A DNA stretch of 64,000 nucleotides from Ampelomyces quisqualis (lineage: Eukaryota; Ascomycota; Dothideomycetes; Pleosporales; Phaeosphaeriaceae). Positions 24,070 to 36,540 of the stretch are shown here, piece after piece. The stretch covers positions 1 to 64,000 of the forward strand of contig JAGTXZ010000011.1 of NCBI GenBank assembly GCA_018398575.1, in the 5' to 3' direction. The position numbers and the translations under genes were made by a program. The notes under the pieces are model-generated. The model worked only from the letters and a program-made list of their open reading frames with translations, was not told where the DNA came from and did no database searches. Positions within the stretch are counted from its first letter, which is position 1; every line of letters begins with the position of its first letter.

Positions 24070-24890
24070 TTCTAACGCAGTGTTCTAGTTACTAAGGTGT
24101 TGTTAAGTAGTGTTGCAGTAGATAGGCTGTCTAGCTTAGCAGCTTTCTGTGCACAAGTAACAGTAGAGGTAAACTACTTGCTTAAGATAACAGATATAGC
24201 GTTGTTAACAGAATTAGCCTTATAGGACGCCTTGTTTAGGTTGTAGGTCTTATTGTCTAATAAGTTTGTAAGGCTCTTATCGCAAATAGAAGTAGTAGTT
24301 ACTATCTTGTCTCTAGACCTGCAGTATATATGCGCAAGCAAGTTGCGCAGCTACTCTTAGTAGTTAGCAAGGAATTTGTTTTATACCTTAGTAGATATGT
24401 GTTTAGCCTAGAGGAGTAGTATAGCCTCTTCTTTAATCTTACCTAAAAGCATATTAGCAACAGGCTCTTTAACGCTATTAGTAATAGCAGTTACGCAGAA
24501 ATACTATAGGTTGCTAAGCTGTTAGTCCTAGCTGCCTTGTTTGTACACAACTAGCGTCTCTAGCATCTAGTAGTCTGCCTTAACAAGTTTAGCCAGTTAC
24601 TAGTGCAGAAGCGCTTGCGTAGCAAGTAATGCACTCCTACCTTTCTTAAGCAGCACTAAGTGTATAAGGATAGCTACGTTGTTAATATGCTGTTAAAGGT
24701 AACAGAATTAGTTACTATATACAGAAAAACAGGCACAGTAAGTACGTACTTGCTAGATAGCTAATAGTACATTCTTACTAGGCTTGCCTAAGCGCAGAAT
24801 GTCTACTTTATGCTAGGCCTATACCTTCTTAACAATGCGCTAGTATAACACTAGCAGAATAGAAGAGATACTTTAGTTAGCAGCATTACC
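24070..24890 (-). pseudogene. RIP-killed gene fragment, unknown
   Basis: A minus frame of about 270 codons with only TAA/TAG stops reads as an all-helical protein: NNVAILIHLVLLKKGRSALL, TAITNSVKEPVANMLLGKIK, CRSRDKIVTTTSICDKSLTN and LLDNKTYNLNKASYKANSVN. Ser/Thr/Asn-rich segments alternate with amphipathic helices. I do not recognise the family. It runs opposite to the plus-strand dead genes on either side. Confidence 0.4.
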
Positions 24891-24934
24891 TATTTTGATA
24901 TTACCTAGAAGGTTAGCGTAGTTAGTTATAATAG

Positions 24935-25080
24935 TAACAATAATATAGATAAGTAGAAGGTAGATAAGTAGAGGGTAGATAAGTAGAAAAGCGTAGACAG
25001 AAGCAAGAGGTAGATAATACCTAGAAAGTAAGGTAGAGGTGTAGGTGTTAGGTCTAAGATAAGTAGAGGGAGCGTGTTAT
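24935..25080 (+). repeat. Purine-rich minisatellite
   Basis: Irregular copies of gtagataagtagaggg occur, three to four recognisable near 24945-24990 and others decayed up to 25070. This is strand-asymmetric purine-rich sequence between dead genes of opposite direction. Confidence 0.6.
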
Positions 25081-25949
25081 AAATGCAGGGTAGCAAAAAC
25101 AGTTACTATAACAACAGCTGCAGTAGATACGCAAATCAATAGTTACCTAGAATAAAAATCAAACTAAAAAACAAAATATAAAAGGCTAAACTTATACAGA
25201 CTAGCAACTTATTATTAGGCGTCTACGCAGCCTTTACTATTAGGTATAGGTAACGCGCTTGTTTACACATTGCAACTCTACTTGCCTTATAGACCTAGGC
25301 TACTTCTCTTTACTTCTATTACTCTGTTAACCCTACGTCTCTCTTCTTCCCCTCTCTTACTCTTGTCTCTCTACTGTCTTTAGCTACCTTTCTCTAATAA
25401 TATTAGCACTAAGCTAGCTATAGTGCCTTTAGCAACGCCTAGAGGCCAAAAGAGATAGAAAAGTCTAGGCGCAGAGGAACACATAGCTTTTTCTATAGCC
25501 TTAGCTATAGAAAGAGAATAATAGTAGAATGCTATGTATATAGCGCTTTAGATATTACTTGTGTTTTTAGAGAATAGGCCTAGCAAAACGCAAGGCAGTA
25601 AGATAGATAAGAAAACTGCTAGACTATGCAATAATATACTTAAGGTTAGGCGCGCTGCTGTACGTACAACACTAGCGCTATTAACGCTAGTTATAGATAT
25701 CTAATTAGTTTCTAGAAGCAACCTACGCCTTACTGCGTAGATTAGCTATAGTAAAGACATCTATTACAGTACAACTACTAAACATAGGCTCTTACCTACA
25801 TCTGTATACAGTGCTAGCAGACACTCTTATAGATCCTTTTGGCTAGAAATATACAGCTAAGGCAGATAGTACGTAGTTGCCTTCTAACGCTGCTGTGCGC
25901 TACTACACAGAAAACGCATCGCCTAGGCTACTAGTAGCAGCAAGACTTT

Positions 25950-27090
25950 AACCTGTCTAAACAGTAATACTGCTAAACCTAGATTCCTAGCTATGTTGTT
26001 AGGACCTAATAGCTACTACCTAGGCTAAAGCTACAGAGTAGAGCAGCTAGACCCTACTACTATAAACCTCTATAGCTAGTATAGCGCGCCTTGCGCTTAG
26101 TCTAAAGATAGTTATTTTATTTACAAAGTAGGTAATACTTACTTTAAAGACTAGGCGTATACACTAAGAGGACTTTACTACGTAGTTAAAAGAGATGTTA
26201 AAGAGGCCTATATAGGAGATTAGGAACCTAAGTAACACTAACTGCAGTATTAGAGAAATACTCTTCCCCTAAGTCTAGTTTAACATTAACCTAGATAGTA
26301 GCCTAGACAGACGCTAGCTAGCTAAGAGCCAAATTAACACGCTAGTTAAATTGTTGCAAGGTAGCGTCTCTGCTGCTAGTGCGCACGTAGTACTACTAGT
26401 GCTATACTAGCTATATATAAGGGCTAGTGTGCAAGCACTATATAATACTATAACTAGCTTTACAAATAGCTAGATTAAAAAGCATAGCTAGCTGCGTAGC
26501 TTTCTAGCGAGCGCGCAGGCAATATAAAGCACTATAGAGCAGTACTTTCTTAAGAGCTTATATAGAGCGCTAAGTTACTTAATAGAGGAGGTTTAGAGTA
26601 ACGCCTACTCTAATAAGCAAATATTGCCTTTTATTACGCTCTTCTATTGCTAGTTGTTTGCAGAAAACTTCTACATGCTTTGGAAGAGTAGGTACAATAA
26701 TAGCAACGCTGCAATCTAGAAGTTACTTAAGCTATACTAGTCTAGCAACACTACTATTCTAGTATTAGTCTACTACTACCTTATAAAGAAGATGTGTGCA
26801 ATATAAGAAGATAAGGTAAGGGCTAAGAAGTAGGTAGACAAGACAATTAAGAGCAGCAGAATACTAAGAAGAGTAGTAGCCTAAATAGGCTTTATGCACA
26901 TAATAATAATGCTGGCTAAGGCAGCTAAGGTGTACGTATCCTGTCCTGCGCTATAGACCTATTAAGCTGTGTTACCTGTACAAATATAACAAGCTAACAG
27001 CAGCCTATAAACATTATTAACTAGGCTTACAAGCGCTAGAAGCTGCGCTTAAGGCAGCTAAGCTGTTATACAGCTAAGTTACTATTATCT
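25950..27090 (+). pseudogene. RIP-killed gene, unknown helical protein
   Basis: A plus frame of about 370 codons with only TAA/TAG stops. Segments in order: TSIASIARLALSLKIVILFT, VILTLKTRRIH, NLSNTNCSIREILFP, NINLDSSLDRR, LVKLLQGSVSAASAHVVLLV, STIEQYFLKSLYRALSYLIE, SNAYSNKQILPFITLFYC and YYLIKKMCAI. It is helix-rich and Leu/Ser/Tyr-rich and may be membrane-associated or an all-alpha fold. I do not recognise the family. The C-terminal part beyond 26.9 kb degrades. Confidence 0.4.
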
Positions 27091-27723
27091 TTAGCACAGA
27101 TAGTAACTACTTGCAAGCGCTAATATATTAAGGACACGCGCTTTCTAACCTAGATGTATTCCTGTCTAAGAAAATGCACAGCCTTACGCAGATTAATAAG
27201 AATCTTGCAACTCTAATCCTAAAGGGTAGATACGCGAATAGATAGCTACTTCTACCTGCTAAGTATACATTAAGACAGCAGAACAGTAATGCTATGCAAG
27301 AACTATTAGAGGTATGTACGCTAGGCATAAAGGACTAGTACCTGCAGCTAATCTACTAGCTTAACATAAGAATAGTTACTAGCTGCAGCAAACAGGGCTT
27401 ACTACTTAGCGCCTAATAGGTAGCAAGTAAATAGAAGACAAATAAAATGCATAATAACGTTGTAAGAATGTTAGCGTCTAGGAGCTATAATATGCAAGAG
27501 CTAAAGTATCTAGCTAGCCTTGCGTATAGGACTAAGCACGCGCAGTATAATAATAGAGAGAAGAGTTATATTAGTTGTGCGCATAAGAAAGTAGGCATGT
27601 AACAACGTTTTTAAGTAATAGTCTACGCTTAAATAGCATAACATTGGCTAAGATTCTGTTACAAAATAAATTAGGTAAAGAAAATAAGTTAGGGTTTGTG
27701 TGGTTTAGGGTAGTAGAGGTGTA
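27091..27723. other. Dead sequence before hairpin B
   Basis: No persistent frame is seen. The 66-codon open minus frame at 27128-27328 has no coding-like extension. Short runs such as gttagggtttgtgtggtttaggg at 27689-27711 contain GT/TTAGGG-like motifs (TTAGGG twice) on the G-rich strand, next to the hairpin. Confidence 0.4.
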
Positions 27724-27836
27724 GTAGAATAGTTAGTAGAATAGTCTTGGCGCTAAGGGCACTAGAGCAACGCTTGTAAATCTAGTGCTACTAGCGCTCT
27801 AACTATCCTACTAACTATCCTACAATCTATCCTACG
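27724..27836. repeat. Hairpin element, copy B
   Basis: Arms of 43 nt (27724-27766 and 27781-27823) flank a 14-nt loop containing ACGCTTGTAA, the same loop core as copy A. Each arm starts with two 12-bp units of the GTAGGATAGTTA type, and the right side has a third unit (aatctatcctac). About 35 of 43 arm positions pair. Confidence 0.85.
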
Positions 27837-28089
27837 CTTCCTTATCTACGCCTCTATAATACACAGAATACGTTACTATAATAGATAAAGCCTCTATCCT
27901 TTTACTAGTAGTGCGCTACTCTAACACTTAATAGAGAGTAGAATTGCTATAGAGGGTATATGTTGCAGGCGTGCTACTATAAATATAATAAGCTTACTTT
28001 GCGCACTAATAGGAATCTTAGACAAAGTGTTACTGTTTTCTATAGGTAGTCTACATTAAGCGCACAAAACTTAAGCTAACAGCAACGCT

Positions 28090-28580
28090 ATCAAATAGTT
28101 TATTAATTAACTGCAGCATCTGTTAAGCAGAGTAGTACAGGCAGACCTAGTGCACAGTATTACTGCTTAGGAGAGCGCTATGCCTAGCTACGTGTACAAG
28201 GCTTTCTCTGCTAAACTAGAAGATAAGATAGACACGCAATAGCGCTTTATAGCAGAGGAGATAGCCTAAGCTGCACAGATATACTATAAGTATTTTCTTA
28301 TGCACGCTAATTTTATACTTTGCTCTACTATTGTGTACGCTAGTTAACCTAAATTTGCAGTAGTTGTAATAAGAAAAATCTCTTAGAGAAGTGTTATACG
28401 CAGTCTGTACAGGTTTGTGCTGCGTTTACATGCTATAGAAGAATTGTTAGTAGTAGAAATAGAGCGTAGTATAATTAAGGTAAACTGCAGTTACTCTATA
28501 GCTTAGCTTAGTAAACCAATCTTAAGAGCAAACTATAACTGCATTAATTTTACTACGCTACTCTATTATACAACAATAAT
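28090..28580 (+). pseudogene. RIP-killed gene fragment, unknown
   Basis: A plus frame of about 160 codons with few stops, all TAA/TAG, reads LQHLLSRVVQADLVHSITA, MPSYVYKAFSAKLEDKIDTQ, AAQIYYKYFLMHANFILCST, RSVIRSLYRFVLRLHAIEEL and VVEIERSIIKVNCSYSIA. It is amphipathic, helix-rich and compositionally normal. The family is not recognised. It begins about 250 bp beyond hairpin B. Confidence 0.4.
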
Positions 28581-29540
28581 AATAATACTAAGCTAGCTAG
28601 CAATAATACTGCTAGTAGTACGCAATATATAAGTTGGCAACAAAATTACCCTACACAATAGACTATACTATTTTGGAAGAGATAATAAGGCATACTTATG
28701 CGCAGGCTGTAAACAACAAGGCTATAATAGATAGTTAGTAGTAGGCAGGAAAGTAAGCAAGGTAATGCTTACAGCTAGCTAAATACAATCTATTGCAGAA
28801 GAAACAAGGCAAAGCTAACAAGAGAACAGCCTATACACCTATAGGACAATCTGCCTTCTAAACAGACTATAGATACCTAGAGACTATACTAGAGTGCTAG
28901 CTGCTCTAAGCACAGAGCAATATATTATAAACGTCTGCTAGGCGTAGGTTGCGCACCTTTTATAAGAAGCTATCTGCTCTAGCTGCCAGAAACAACTAGC
29001 AGCCTTAGGACATAACAAATGTATATTACTCTAACGCTACTACTACGCTGTTAGCAGTGCGTCTGCTAATATTGTTAGTATTTATTATACTAGAAAGCTA
29101 GTAACATTGCTAAGGCAGTACTTAGATTCCTTTTACGTACCAAACTAGCGCGTATACAGTAGACTAGTCGCTTTTAATAGCGCAGTGCATAAGACGCAAA
29201 CACTATAGCATTTAGTAATATGTTTTTTAATCTGTAAGGACTAGAGTGCTGCTATCTTATGTATAGTAGTAGTAGTAGACAGTAGATGCTAATAGAGCTA
29301 TATCTAGTTAGTGCTTAGTTATTAGACTTAGTAGATATAGCTGTATTAAAGAAAGATAGTACGTGTATATACGCAACTATTATCTTGCTTCAGGATTAAA
29401 TAGTAAGTATACCTAGCTTTTGTCTGTGTTAGCACTACTAACTACTGCGCAATAGCTGTTAATTTTAGATCTATACTACGCGCTAGGCCTAGTTAATACT
29501 ATAGAAGCAGAAGTACTATATATTACAACTCTACTTAGTC
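28581..29540. other. Dead sequence, no assigned gene
   Basis: No frame persists beyond about 60 codons. Trinucleotide bias is as elsewhere. Nothing further is seen. Confidence 0.4.
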
Positions 29541-29860
29541 TGTATTAGGTATAGTTGCTTATTAGTGCTTTCTTGCGTAGACTCTGTTAAATCAACCTAT
29601 CTAGAGAAATCTTTCTAGAAGCGTAGCAGCAGCTACTCTGCCCTGTTATAGAATACAAGTTTTCCCTGTTTACTTACTATAAATTTCTAGAGGCTTTACG
29701 CAGGAGAGAAGTAGATACAAGCTATTAATAGGCCTAGGAGTAGATAGTATAATAACGCAGACAAGACTTGTAGTAGATAGTAGATAATGCAGGCAACTTA
29801 ATTGGCACGTAGGCTAGATAGGTGTACAGACCTGTATTAATTAGTTAAGCACTAGAATTG
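29541..29860 (+). pseudogene. RIP-killed gene fragment, Gln/Arg-rich end
   Basis: A plus frame reads ISAFLRRLC, INLSREIFLEA, LLCPVIEYKFSLFTYYKFLE and ALRRREVDTSY, then a stop-dense stretch that becomes Gln-rich when TAA/TAG are read as Gln, then IVDNAGNLIGT. This pattern of many stops in one short stretch is what RIP leaves of CAA/CAG runs. Family not recognised. Confidence 0.4.
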
Positions 29861-30539
29861 TTTCTGTAGCTAACTAATATATAATATCTAAGGTCTCTTT
29901 TATATCCTAACGCTAGAGTAAGCGTCTTAGCGTTAGGATGCAGCTATATAGCATTAAGCACTCTTCTGCGTTTGTATTTCTCTAATATATACAGGCTGTC
30001 TACACGCATACCTACTCTACGCCTATAACGCTCTTTTTCTAATAACACGTAACGTTAGATTAAACAAGTATAGACAAGTTTACTACCTTTAAGAACCTAC
30101 GTGTAGCGCTCTACTAGGCGTTGCTTATTAGAGCACTAAATAGCAAGCAGGTTATGTTTATTAACAGCGCTAGTATTTTAACGTTAGCCAGAAGTATACT
30201 AAGGCTACTAACGCTTAAAAACATAGCACTAACGCTAGCGTAGTTAATGATTTTAAGAAGAAGGACAGCCTTACAAAACGCTTAGAAGGCTGCCAAATTT
30301 TTAAATAGATAATGTATAAGCAAGAACACTTGCAATAATTGTTTAACTATTACCTATAGGCTGCGCTTCTAGTTATGCAAGATGCACAGCCTACAGCCTT
30401 CTACTACCTTATTACCTAGACAAGTAACTGCAATTGCCTGTAGCAAATTTACTCCTAGAATATAAACAGCCTAGAACAAAAAGTGCGCAAGATCTAACCA
30501 AAAGTCTAGCTAAGTAAACCTAGACTAGACGCAAAGACA

Positions 30540-31640
30540 GTATAGATATACAGTAACTTAAACTATACATATTGTATAAGCTGTAGTAAAATTACGCTAA
30601 CGCGTATTAAAGATTTTACAGAAAGCTAGGCAGCTTAGTGTAGCTACTACGCAAAGTAGAATCTGGCTTAAAAAGAGAGAGGAGTGCGTTTACGCGTAAA
30701 CAGTATACTATAGCTACGCATTGTGTACTACAGGTAGCTAGAAGAGGAGTAGGAAGTAAACAAGATTAATTAGATTGTTTAGAAAGACTTGCAGAGCAGG
30801 CCTAATGTTCTAATTGTAGCTAGAACATTGCTTAGTATAGGTAGTACACAGCAACTAGTTATAGACTTTGCAGACGTAGTGTATAAGCTATAATCTAGTA
30901 TTACAGTCTAGGTTAATAAAGGTATAGTTTCTAATTAGAAAGCATTAAAGGGCGTATTTAACGTTGTTATTAATAGGTCCTATAACAACTTTGCGCTCTA
31001 GGCTCTAGCTGCTATTAGTATAGTAGCTAATAGAGTAGAAAGAAAAAGCTACTACTTAGAGGGTCTATCTATTGCATTAAACCTAATAAGACTGCAGCTA
31101 GCTATACTTGTGCGCAATCTAGTGCCAGCAAATACGTTACAAGTAGGTCTACTTCTAACACATTATAGCTAACATGTTAGTGCTAGACACTAAGATAATA
31201 TAGGCGCAGAATACAAGATAGTATTCTAAGCAGCTAACACGCGCGTAACTGGTATAGGCTACTACAATTACGTAAACAGAGGCAACAACGTTAAGTTTTC
31301 TATTAGAGATATAATCTATTAGATACTGCTAGGATAGAGCTACGTAGGCTATTAGTAGCAGGAGCATTAAGAACTATAAGAGAAGGTTAGCTAGACTCCT
31401 AGCTTACAGGCTAGAGGCGGCAAAGGAGAAGTGCAGGTACAATTTGCAATTAGATGCTTACTAAGAATAGCTCTAGGTTAAAACAACCTGCTAACGCTAT
31501 CTTTACTTTCTACTTAGCTACATATAACCCTACTATTCCTTCTATGCTACTCTTCTACTACTAACCTAATGCAAAGCTCTAACATAAGAGAAATATTATA
31601 TATAAAATCTATACTGCAACCTATACGTCTACGTATTAGC
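30540..31640 (+). pseudogene. RIP-killed gene, unknown, Trp-rich
   Basis: A plus frame of about 360 codons. It begins with a Cys-pair stretch (YCISCSKITLTRIKDF), then RPNVLIVARTLLSIGSTQQL, VIDFADVVYKL, GVFNVVINRSYNNFAL, SIVANRVERKSYYLEGLSIA, LNLIRLQLAILVRNLVPANT, ARH-x-DNIGAEYKIVF, NTRVTGIGYYNYVNRGNNVK and FSIRDII. All stops are TAA/TAG, many in a context suggesting former TGG. The well-formed sequence suggests an enzyme or recombinase, but I cannot name it. It covers the middle of the segment between hairpins B and C. Confidence 0.45.
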
Positions 31641-32900
31641 GTAAGGCGTGTGTAACGCAGCACTGCCTAAAGGCAGGCCTAATAGCGTATAAGAAGGATA
31701 CTTGCAAACCTTTAGTATACACTACTTAAACAGGTAATGCTTAGGGCGTACGCTCTTCTACTCTGTAGTTAGAGAAGAAGAAGAGTTTAGGCAAATCTTC
31801 TTAGTTAGAGATCCTATAGTAGCTGCCTGCGACGCACTAGCTAGTATTTCCTTTCTAAAGAAGTTAATTATAGATAGTTTTATGCGTATACCTATAGTTG
31901 GCGTAGCTATAGACACAGGCTTTAGTTCTGTTAGCCTTTTTAGCATCTGTGCTAACGCAAAATCTAGTGCTAGTTCTGCGTATCTCTTGTGCTTAAATAC
32001 TAAAGGCGTTAAGTTATTAATTACTAGAGGCAGAAAGCTCTCTAGCACCTTCCTACGCCTAGCTAAATATATACGTATACCTATTGTGCTTAAGTTAGTT
32101 ACTTATACGCTTTATAAGTCTATAACAAACTGTACTTACTTACTACTATCCTTACTAACATCTTAGCATCCTATGTATTAAGCTTGTTAACATTAGAGAT
32201 AAAGTTATATAAGATAGACATATTCTTCTTAATCTGTATAGATTAGCACTTTTCTAGTGCAAAAACGCAATAGTAAGACATACTATAGTATAAGCATATT
32301 TTATACACTGCGTTACAATTAAGCTATGCATAGTAACAGCGTAGACAATTTCTTTTATTAGCAGAATATAGGCTATCTTGCAGTAAGGTAGGTAGAGAGC
32401 GCCTAGATAAACAAGATAAGTAGTAGTAGAGAATAGCTAGGCGCGATTTAGATAAGAGTTAACGCGCGCAACCTTTGTTGCTACAGCTAACTAAGAGAAA
32501 ACAAGTTAAGCACTAAAAGGCGCTTAAGCTATAATAATATAACTAGTTTTGTTTTACAGTTAGTTTGTTATAGTTACAAAGGATATGTAAAAGGTAGACA
32601 GTACAAGATAAAATATATTTATAGAGTCTCTAGGCATAAGGCCTAGGGATATTATAACTGTATTACCTAGATATAAAGCGGCAACACTAGCTTTAATAAA
32701 ATAGATAGGATTATAGCAATCTTGCCTAGTTACTCAGAAACTATTAGACAACGTTGTAACGTGTTTGCTAACTACTAGGCTTTAACTGCATTAACTTCCT
32801 GCGTTAACCTATCTGCATCTTTTACCTAACTAGCTAGGTTATAGTTATTATAGTTATTGTTCTTATTATAGTTGTAGTTAGCGTTGTAGTTGTCGTTCTT
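31641..32900. other. Overlapping antisense open frames, no clear gene
   Basis: A 94-codon open plus frame (31882-32166) overlaps a 96-codon open minus frame (31758-32048). The minus one has the more protein-like composition (ELALDFALAQMLKRLTELKP). Neither extends into a longer coding frame, so both may be chance gaps. An irregular GTT/TAG-rich stretch at 32840-32950 is a decayed simple repeat. Confidence 0.4.
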
Positions 32901-33109
32901 ATTATAGTTATAGTTGGTGTTAGAGTTGTTGTCCTTGTTATTGTTATCTAGGCTACCTATAACTTTGTCTATAGAGGCATTACTTTTAACCTCTTAGTTA
33001 AACAGCCTACTGTTTACACAGAGATTCTATAACACTTAGTTAGACCTAGAACGCGTAGAGTAGACGTTAGGTACTAGTAATAGGTAAGGCAGCTGTTAAT
33101 AAATATACC

Positions 33110-33410
33110 TTAATACTACTCTAGTAGATACTACTAGGCGCATTGCTATAGATTTCTTATCCTATCTTTAAATTATGCGTTAGCTTAAGTATATCTATAA
33201 TACATTAGATAGACTTACTACGCGTAAGAACTAGTCTGCTATTGCAGGTAACTAGATGCTAAACCTAGTTGCTTTAAGAGAGGCAGAGAACACTCCTGCT
33301 TTAGAAGAAAGAGATACTAAAGCTAGTACAAGAGGTAGTGCAGTAGTAACACTATATCTGCAGCTCTTAAAAGTAAAGGATGCCTACACCTAGTTAGTCT
33401 GCTTTTAAGT
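33110..33410 (+). pseudogene. RIP-killed gene fragment, unknown
   Basis: A plus frame reads DTTRRIAIDFLSYL, LKYIYNTLDRLTTRKN, MLNLVALREAENTPALEERD and TKASTRGSAVVTLYLQLLKV, with only TAA/TAG stops. It is helical and charged, coiled-coil-like. It is too short to identify. Confidence 0.35.
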
Positions 33411-36400
33411 AGCAACAATTACCCTAAGTTAGGTATAGTAGGTAAAGAGCTAATTAGGCAGCATTAGTTCTTCTTGCCTATATACAGTAGAGGAATAAAA
33501 CAAACCTGTTTAATAGTAGTTGCGTATAGGCTTTGCATAGCATCTAGTACGTCTGCGCAGTTAGTTTAGCCTAAGTTATTACCAATACTAAGTCTAGCAG
33601 CCAATCTACTAATTTTAACCTAGTAAAAGCCAACACAGCTAAGGAGTGTATTGCTAAAAGTAGTAGTGTTAAAATCAATAGCTATAGGGCAGATAAGCTA
33701 AAAAATGTTTATCTAGAAGCGTAAAATTATACCTACAAAGCATAAGGCTACCTATATATTAAACTACAATATTTTAGTAGTAGACTTACAGTTAATAATA
33801 GCCTGTTACAAGCTTGTAACCTATAGTAAGCTTGTTAGCGCTGCGTATAGCATAAGGTATAGGTAATAACTTGCCTACGTTGCAATAGCTTCTAGAGTAA
33901 AAAGCTCTTTCTTATTATACTTGTCTGCTAGTTTTGCTTTCTAGCCTTGCACTATGTTTGTAGTTGTTATATAGGTAAGAGTAACTTTAAGAGTAGAGTA
34001 GAGTATAGTAGGTAGTAGAGTAAGGAAGGTAGTAGAGTAAGGAGGGCAGTAGGAAGACAAGAGCAGTAGAAAGACAAGGGTAGTAGAAAGACAACGTTAC
34101 AGGAAGACGTGGTTACAGAAGTAGAGAAACAATAATAAAATAATTAATTACTTAGTAATAGCGCTAGTGCACTGCTAGACACATAGATAGAACGTTATAT
34201 AACAAGAATTAATAGAATATAGAATAGAAGCTGTTTAAGCTATTTAGAAAAGATAGGGAGCTAGCTAGCCTGTTATAGGGTACTACTGCACCTAATCTAC
34301 CTATCCTAGATTCTCCTAGAAAAAGCCTTTAGCCAAAATTACTAATTAACCTGAATACAGACTACGTAAAGTAGCGCTGCTAGACATAGAATACTATTAA
34401 AGTATACTCTCTAGTTAGGCTGCAGTAGGTTTAGCCTTATCTATATACACTTTGTATAAGTAGTGCTTGTCTTGCGTATAGGCAAGGTAGCGTCTTTAAC
34501 ACAAAGGTTATAGTGCTAGCGCCTAATAAGGGACGCAGGTAGGCTATTAGCAAGTGTAGTAGAGGAAGAGCAAGGCAACTTGCTAATACCAATAGAGTAG
34601 AAGGTGCTATACAGAGAGGCCTAGCCTTTCTTAGAGACACTCTTGGTTAGCGTAGACAGGATAAGCGTATTAACAGCAGAAATAGCTGGCTGTTACTATA
34701 TTAGTAGTTAAGAAGTCTAGCTAGGCTGCGCATCTATAGCCTTAAAGACAGTAGGCTTGTCTATCTCTATTGCGTGTTTGTCTTGGACTGCAGCATCTAG
34801 TTACTTTAATTTAGAAATAACATGTAAGGCAGAGGCTTTGTTAACTACTAAGACTGTGCTATAAAGTGCTAGTAATAATAGTAAGCAAGACTACGTAGAG
34901 AGTGCAGCTAATACTAGGCAGTATACTTACTGTTAACTGTTTCTACAAACATAAGCTCTTAGACACTAACGCTGTAACGCTTAATAAGCTTACTCTAGGC
35001 CTTGCGTATCTGTGTGCGCTAGATTAGCAGCTGTAGGTAGAAGTTTCTAAACTGCACGTTATAGAGCGTACCTGCTATAGAAGTGTAATTAACTTACTAG
35101 AGATAGTGTCTACTATAGCAGTTGTAGTAAGAAAGGTAGGGTTAAGATATTATTATAGAGAGCAGAGGCAGTAAGTAGCAAAGAAGTTAACTTAACTATA
35201 AGCTAAGTACAGACTGTTTTCTTAATACTGCGAACTAGCGCTGCTTTACCTACTCTGTCTCTCTCTTAATAGCTATACAGATAAGTTAGTTTATTGCTTT
35301 ACTTAGTATTACACTCTTATCTATCTACTCTTATACAGCTATACTTATAACTCTCTAAAATAACAAACGTAGGTAATAGCAGCGCTGCAGAGGCTTGCGC
35401 TAAAGAAAAGGTTAGCTATACAGTACGCGCGCAACGCGCATATATACGCAGGTTAAGTACAAGCTAACTGCAAGGCAGCTATTACAGGCTTTTTAGGAGA
35501 TAAGGATCTTAAATAGACTAGCCCTAGAATCTATACTTTGCAGCTGTAAGACAAGCTTTCTAAAAAACTATCTATAGCTAATTATACGCAGTAACAGAAC
35601 AGACAGAGCTTTAGCTTAAACAGGTAAATGCAGCAACAAAGCTAAAGGCAAACAGATTAATAAAAAAGAAGCACTTTAAAGCAGCTAGCTATAGCACTTT
35701 CTACCTAATAGAAGAGAAGAACTATATAGATATGTATACAGCGCAGTTGCAGGCAGAGGAACTAGGCTAAGGACTAGCTATGCTCGCTAGCATTGCTAAG
35801 GAGCTTAGGGATATTAGAAACAAAAGGTAGAGAATAGAAGCGCACAGATGCGTAGGTAGCAAAATAGTGTACAATAAAGTTATACTAAGGAGGAGTCTAA
35901 GAGCTGTCTTTGTAAGTAGCTATCTTAAAGTATAGTAGTAGAGAAGGTGTAGAGAACAAGCTGTATGCGCTAAACATAAGCAAATAGAACGTAAAGCATG
36001 CAGATTAATTTAAGGCAAACAAATCTCTGTTAAAAAATGTTATGCTAGGTAGAGATAGTAATGCCTAAATAGAAACAAAAGTAGAAGGTAAAGGTACTGC
36101 GAAGAGATCTAAAGAAATAAACTGTACTCTAGGTAATATATAAGACAGGTAGTAGTTAGACCTACAGGTAGAGCAGAAGCGTAGAAATAATATATACTTA
36201 CGCCTACGTAAAGCACTTACGCCTACGTAAAGCTTACGCAACGCTAGGGCAAACATATAGAGTATATAGAGATAGTTAAGGAAAATAGAAACGCATCTAG
36301 CTAACTAGAGATAGGATATTATTAGGTTAGAGTAGTAAGGCTAGGTAGCTTAGTTTAGCGCACATGCTGTATTGTAGGATAAGTAAGCTGCGCAGCCTAT

Positions 36401-36540
36401 TCTACTGCTAGAACGTTACCTATTCTATAAGCTTAGCAATACTCTACCTGCAACACTAATACACTGTGTAATCTTCTTTGCACGCGTATTACTTTCTTCC
36501 TATATGTTTACAGAACAGAATAACTAAAAGTCTAAATATA
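33411..36540. other. RIP-mutated region with minisatellites
   Basis: Irregular purine-rich units (gtagtagagtaagga, then gcagtagaaagacaag) occupy about 33985-34105. A plus frame at about 34440-34740 reads VIVLAPNKGRR, RGLAFLRDTLG and RIYSLKDSRLVYLYCVFVLD, suggestive but unnamed. An exact direct repeat lies at 36188-36233. Otherwise no persistent frame or RNA gene. Confidence 0.4.
36192..36233 (+). repeat. 19-bp direct repeat
   Basis: acttacgcctacgtaaagc occurs twice back to back, followed by a third partial copy (cttacgcaacg). Each copy contains the palindrome-like ttacgcctacgtaa. Confidence 0.7.

Noticed and set aside
31758..32166. Two overlapping antisense open frames of 94-96 codons as genes
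   Set aside because: Both end at both sides without coding-like extension. In stop-rich mutated DNA occasional gaps of this length are expected.
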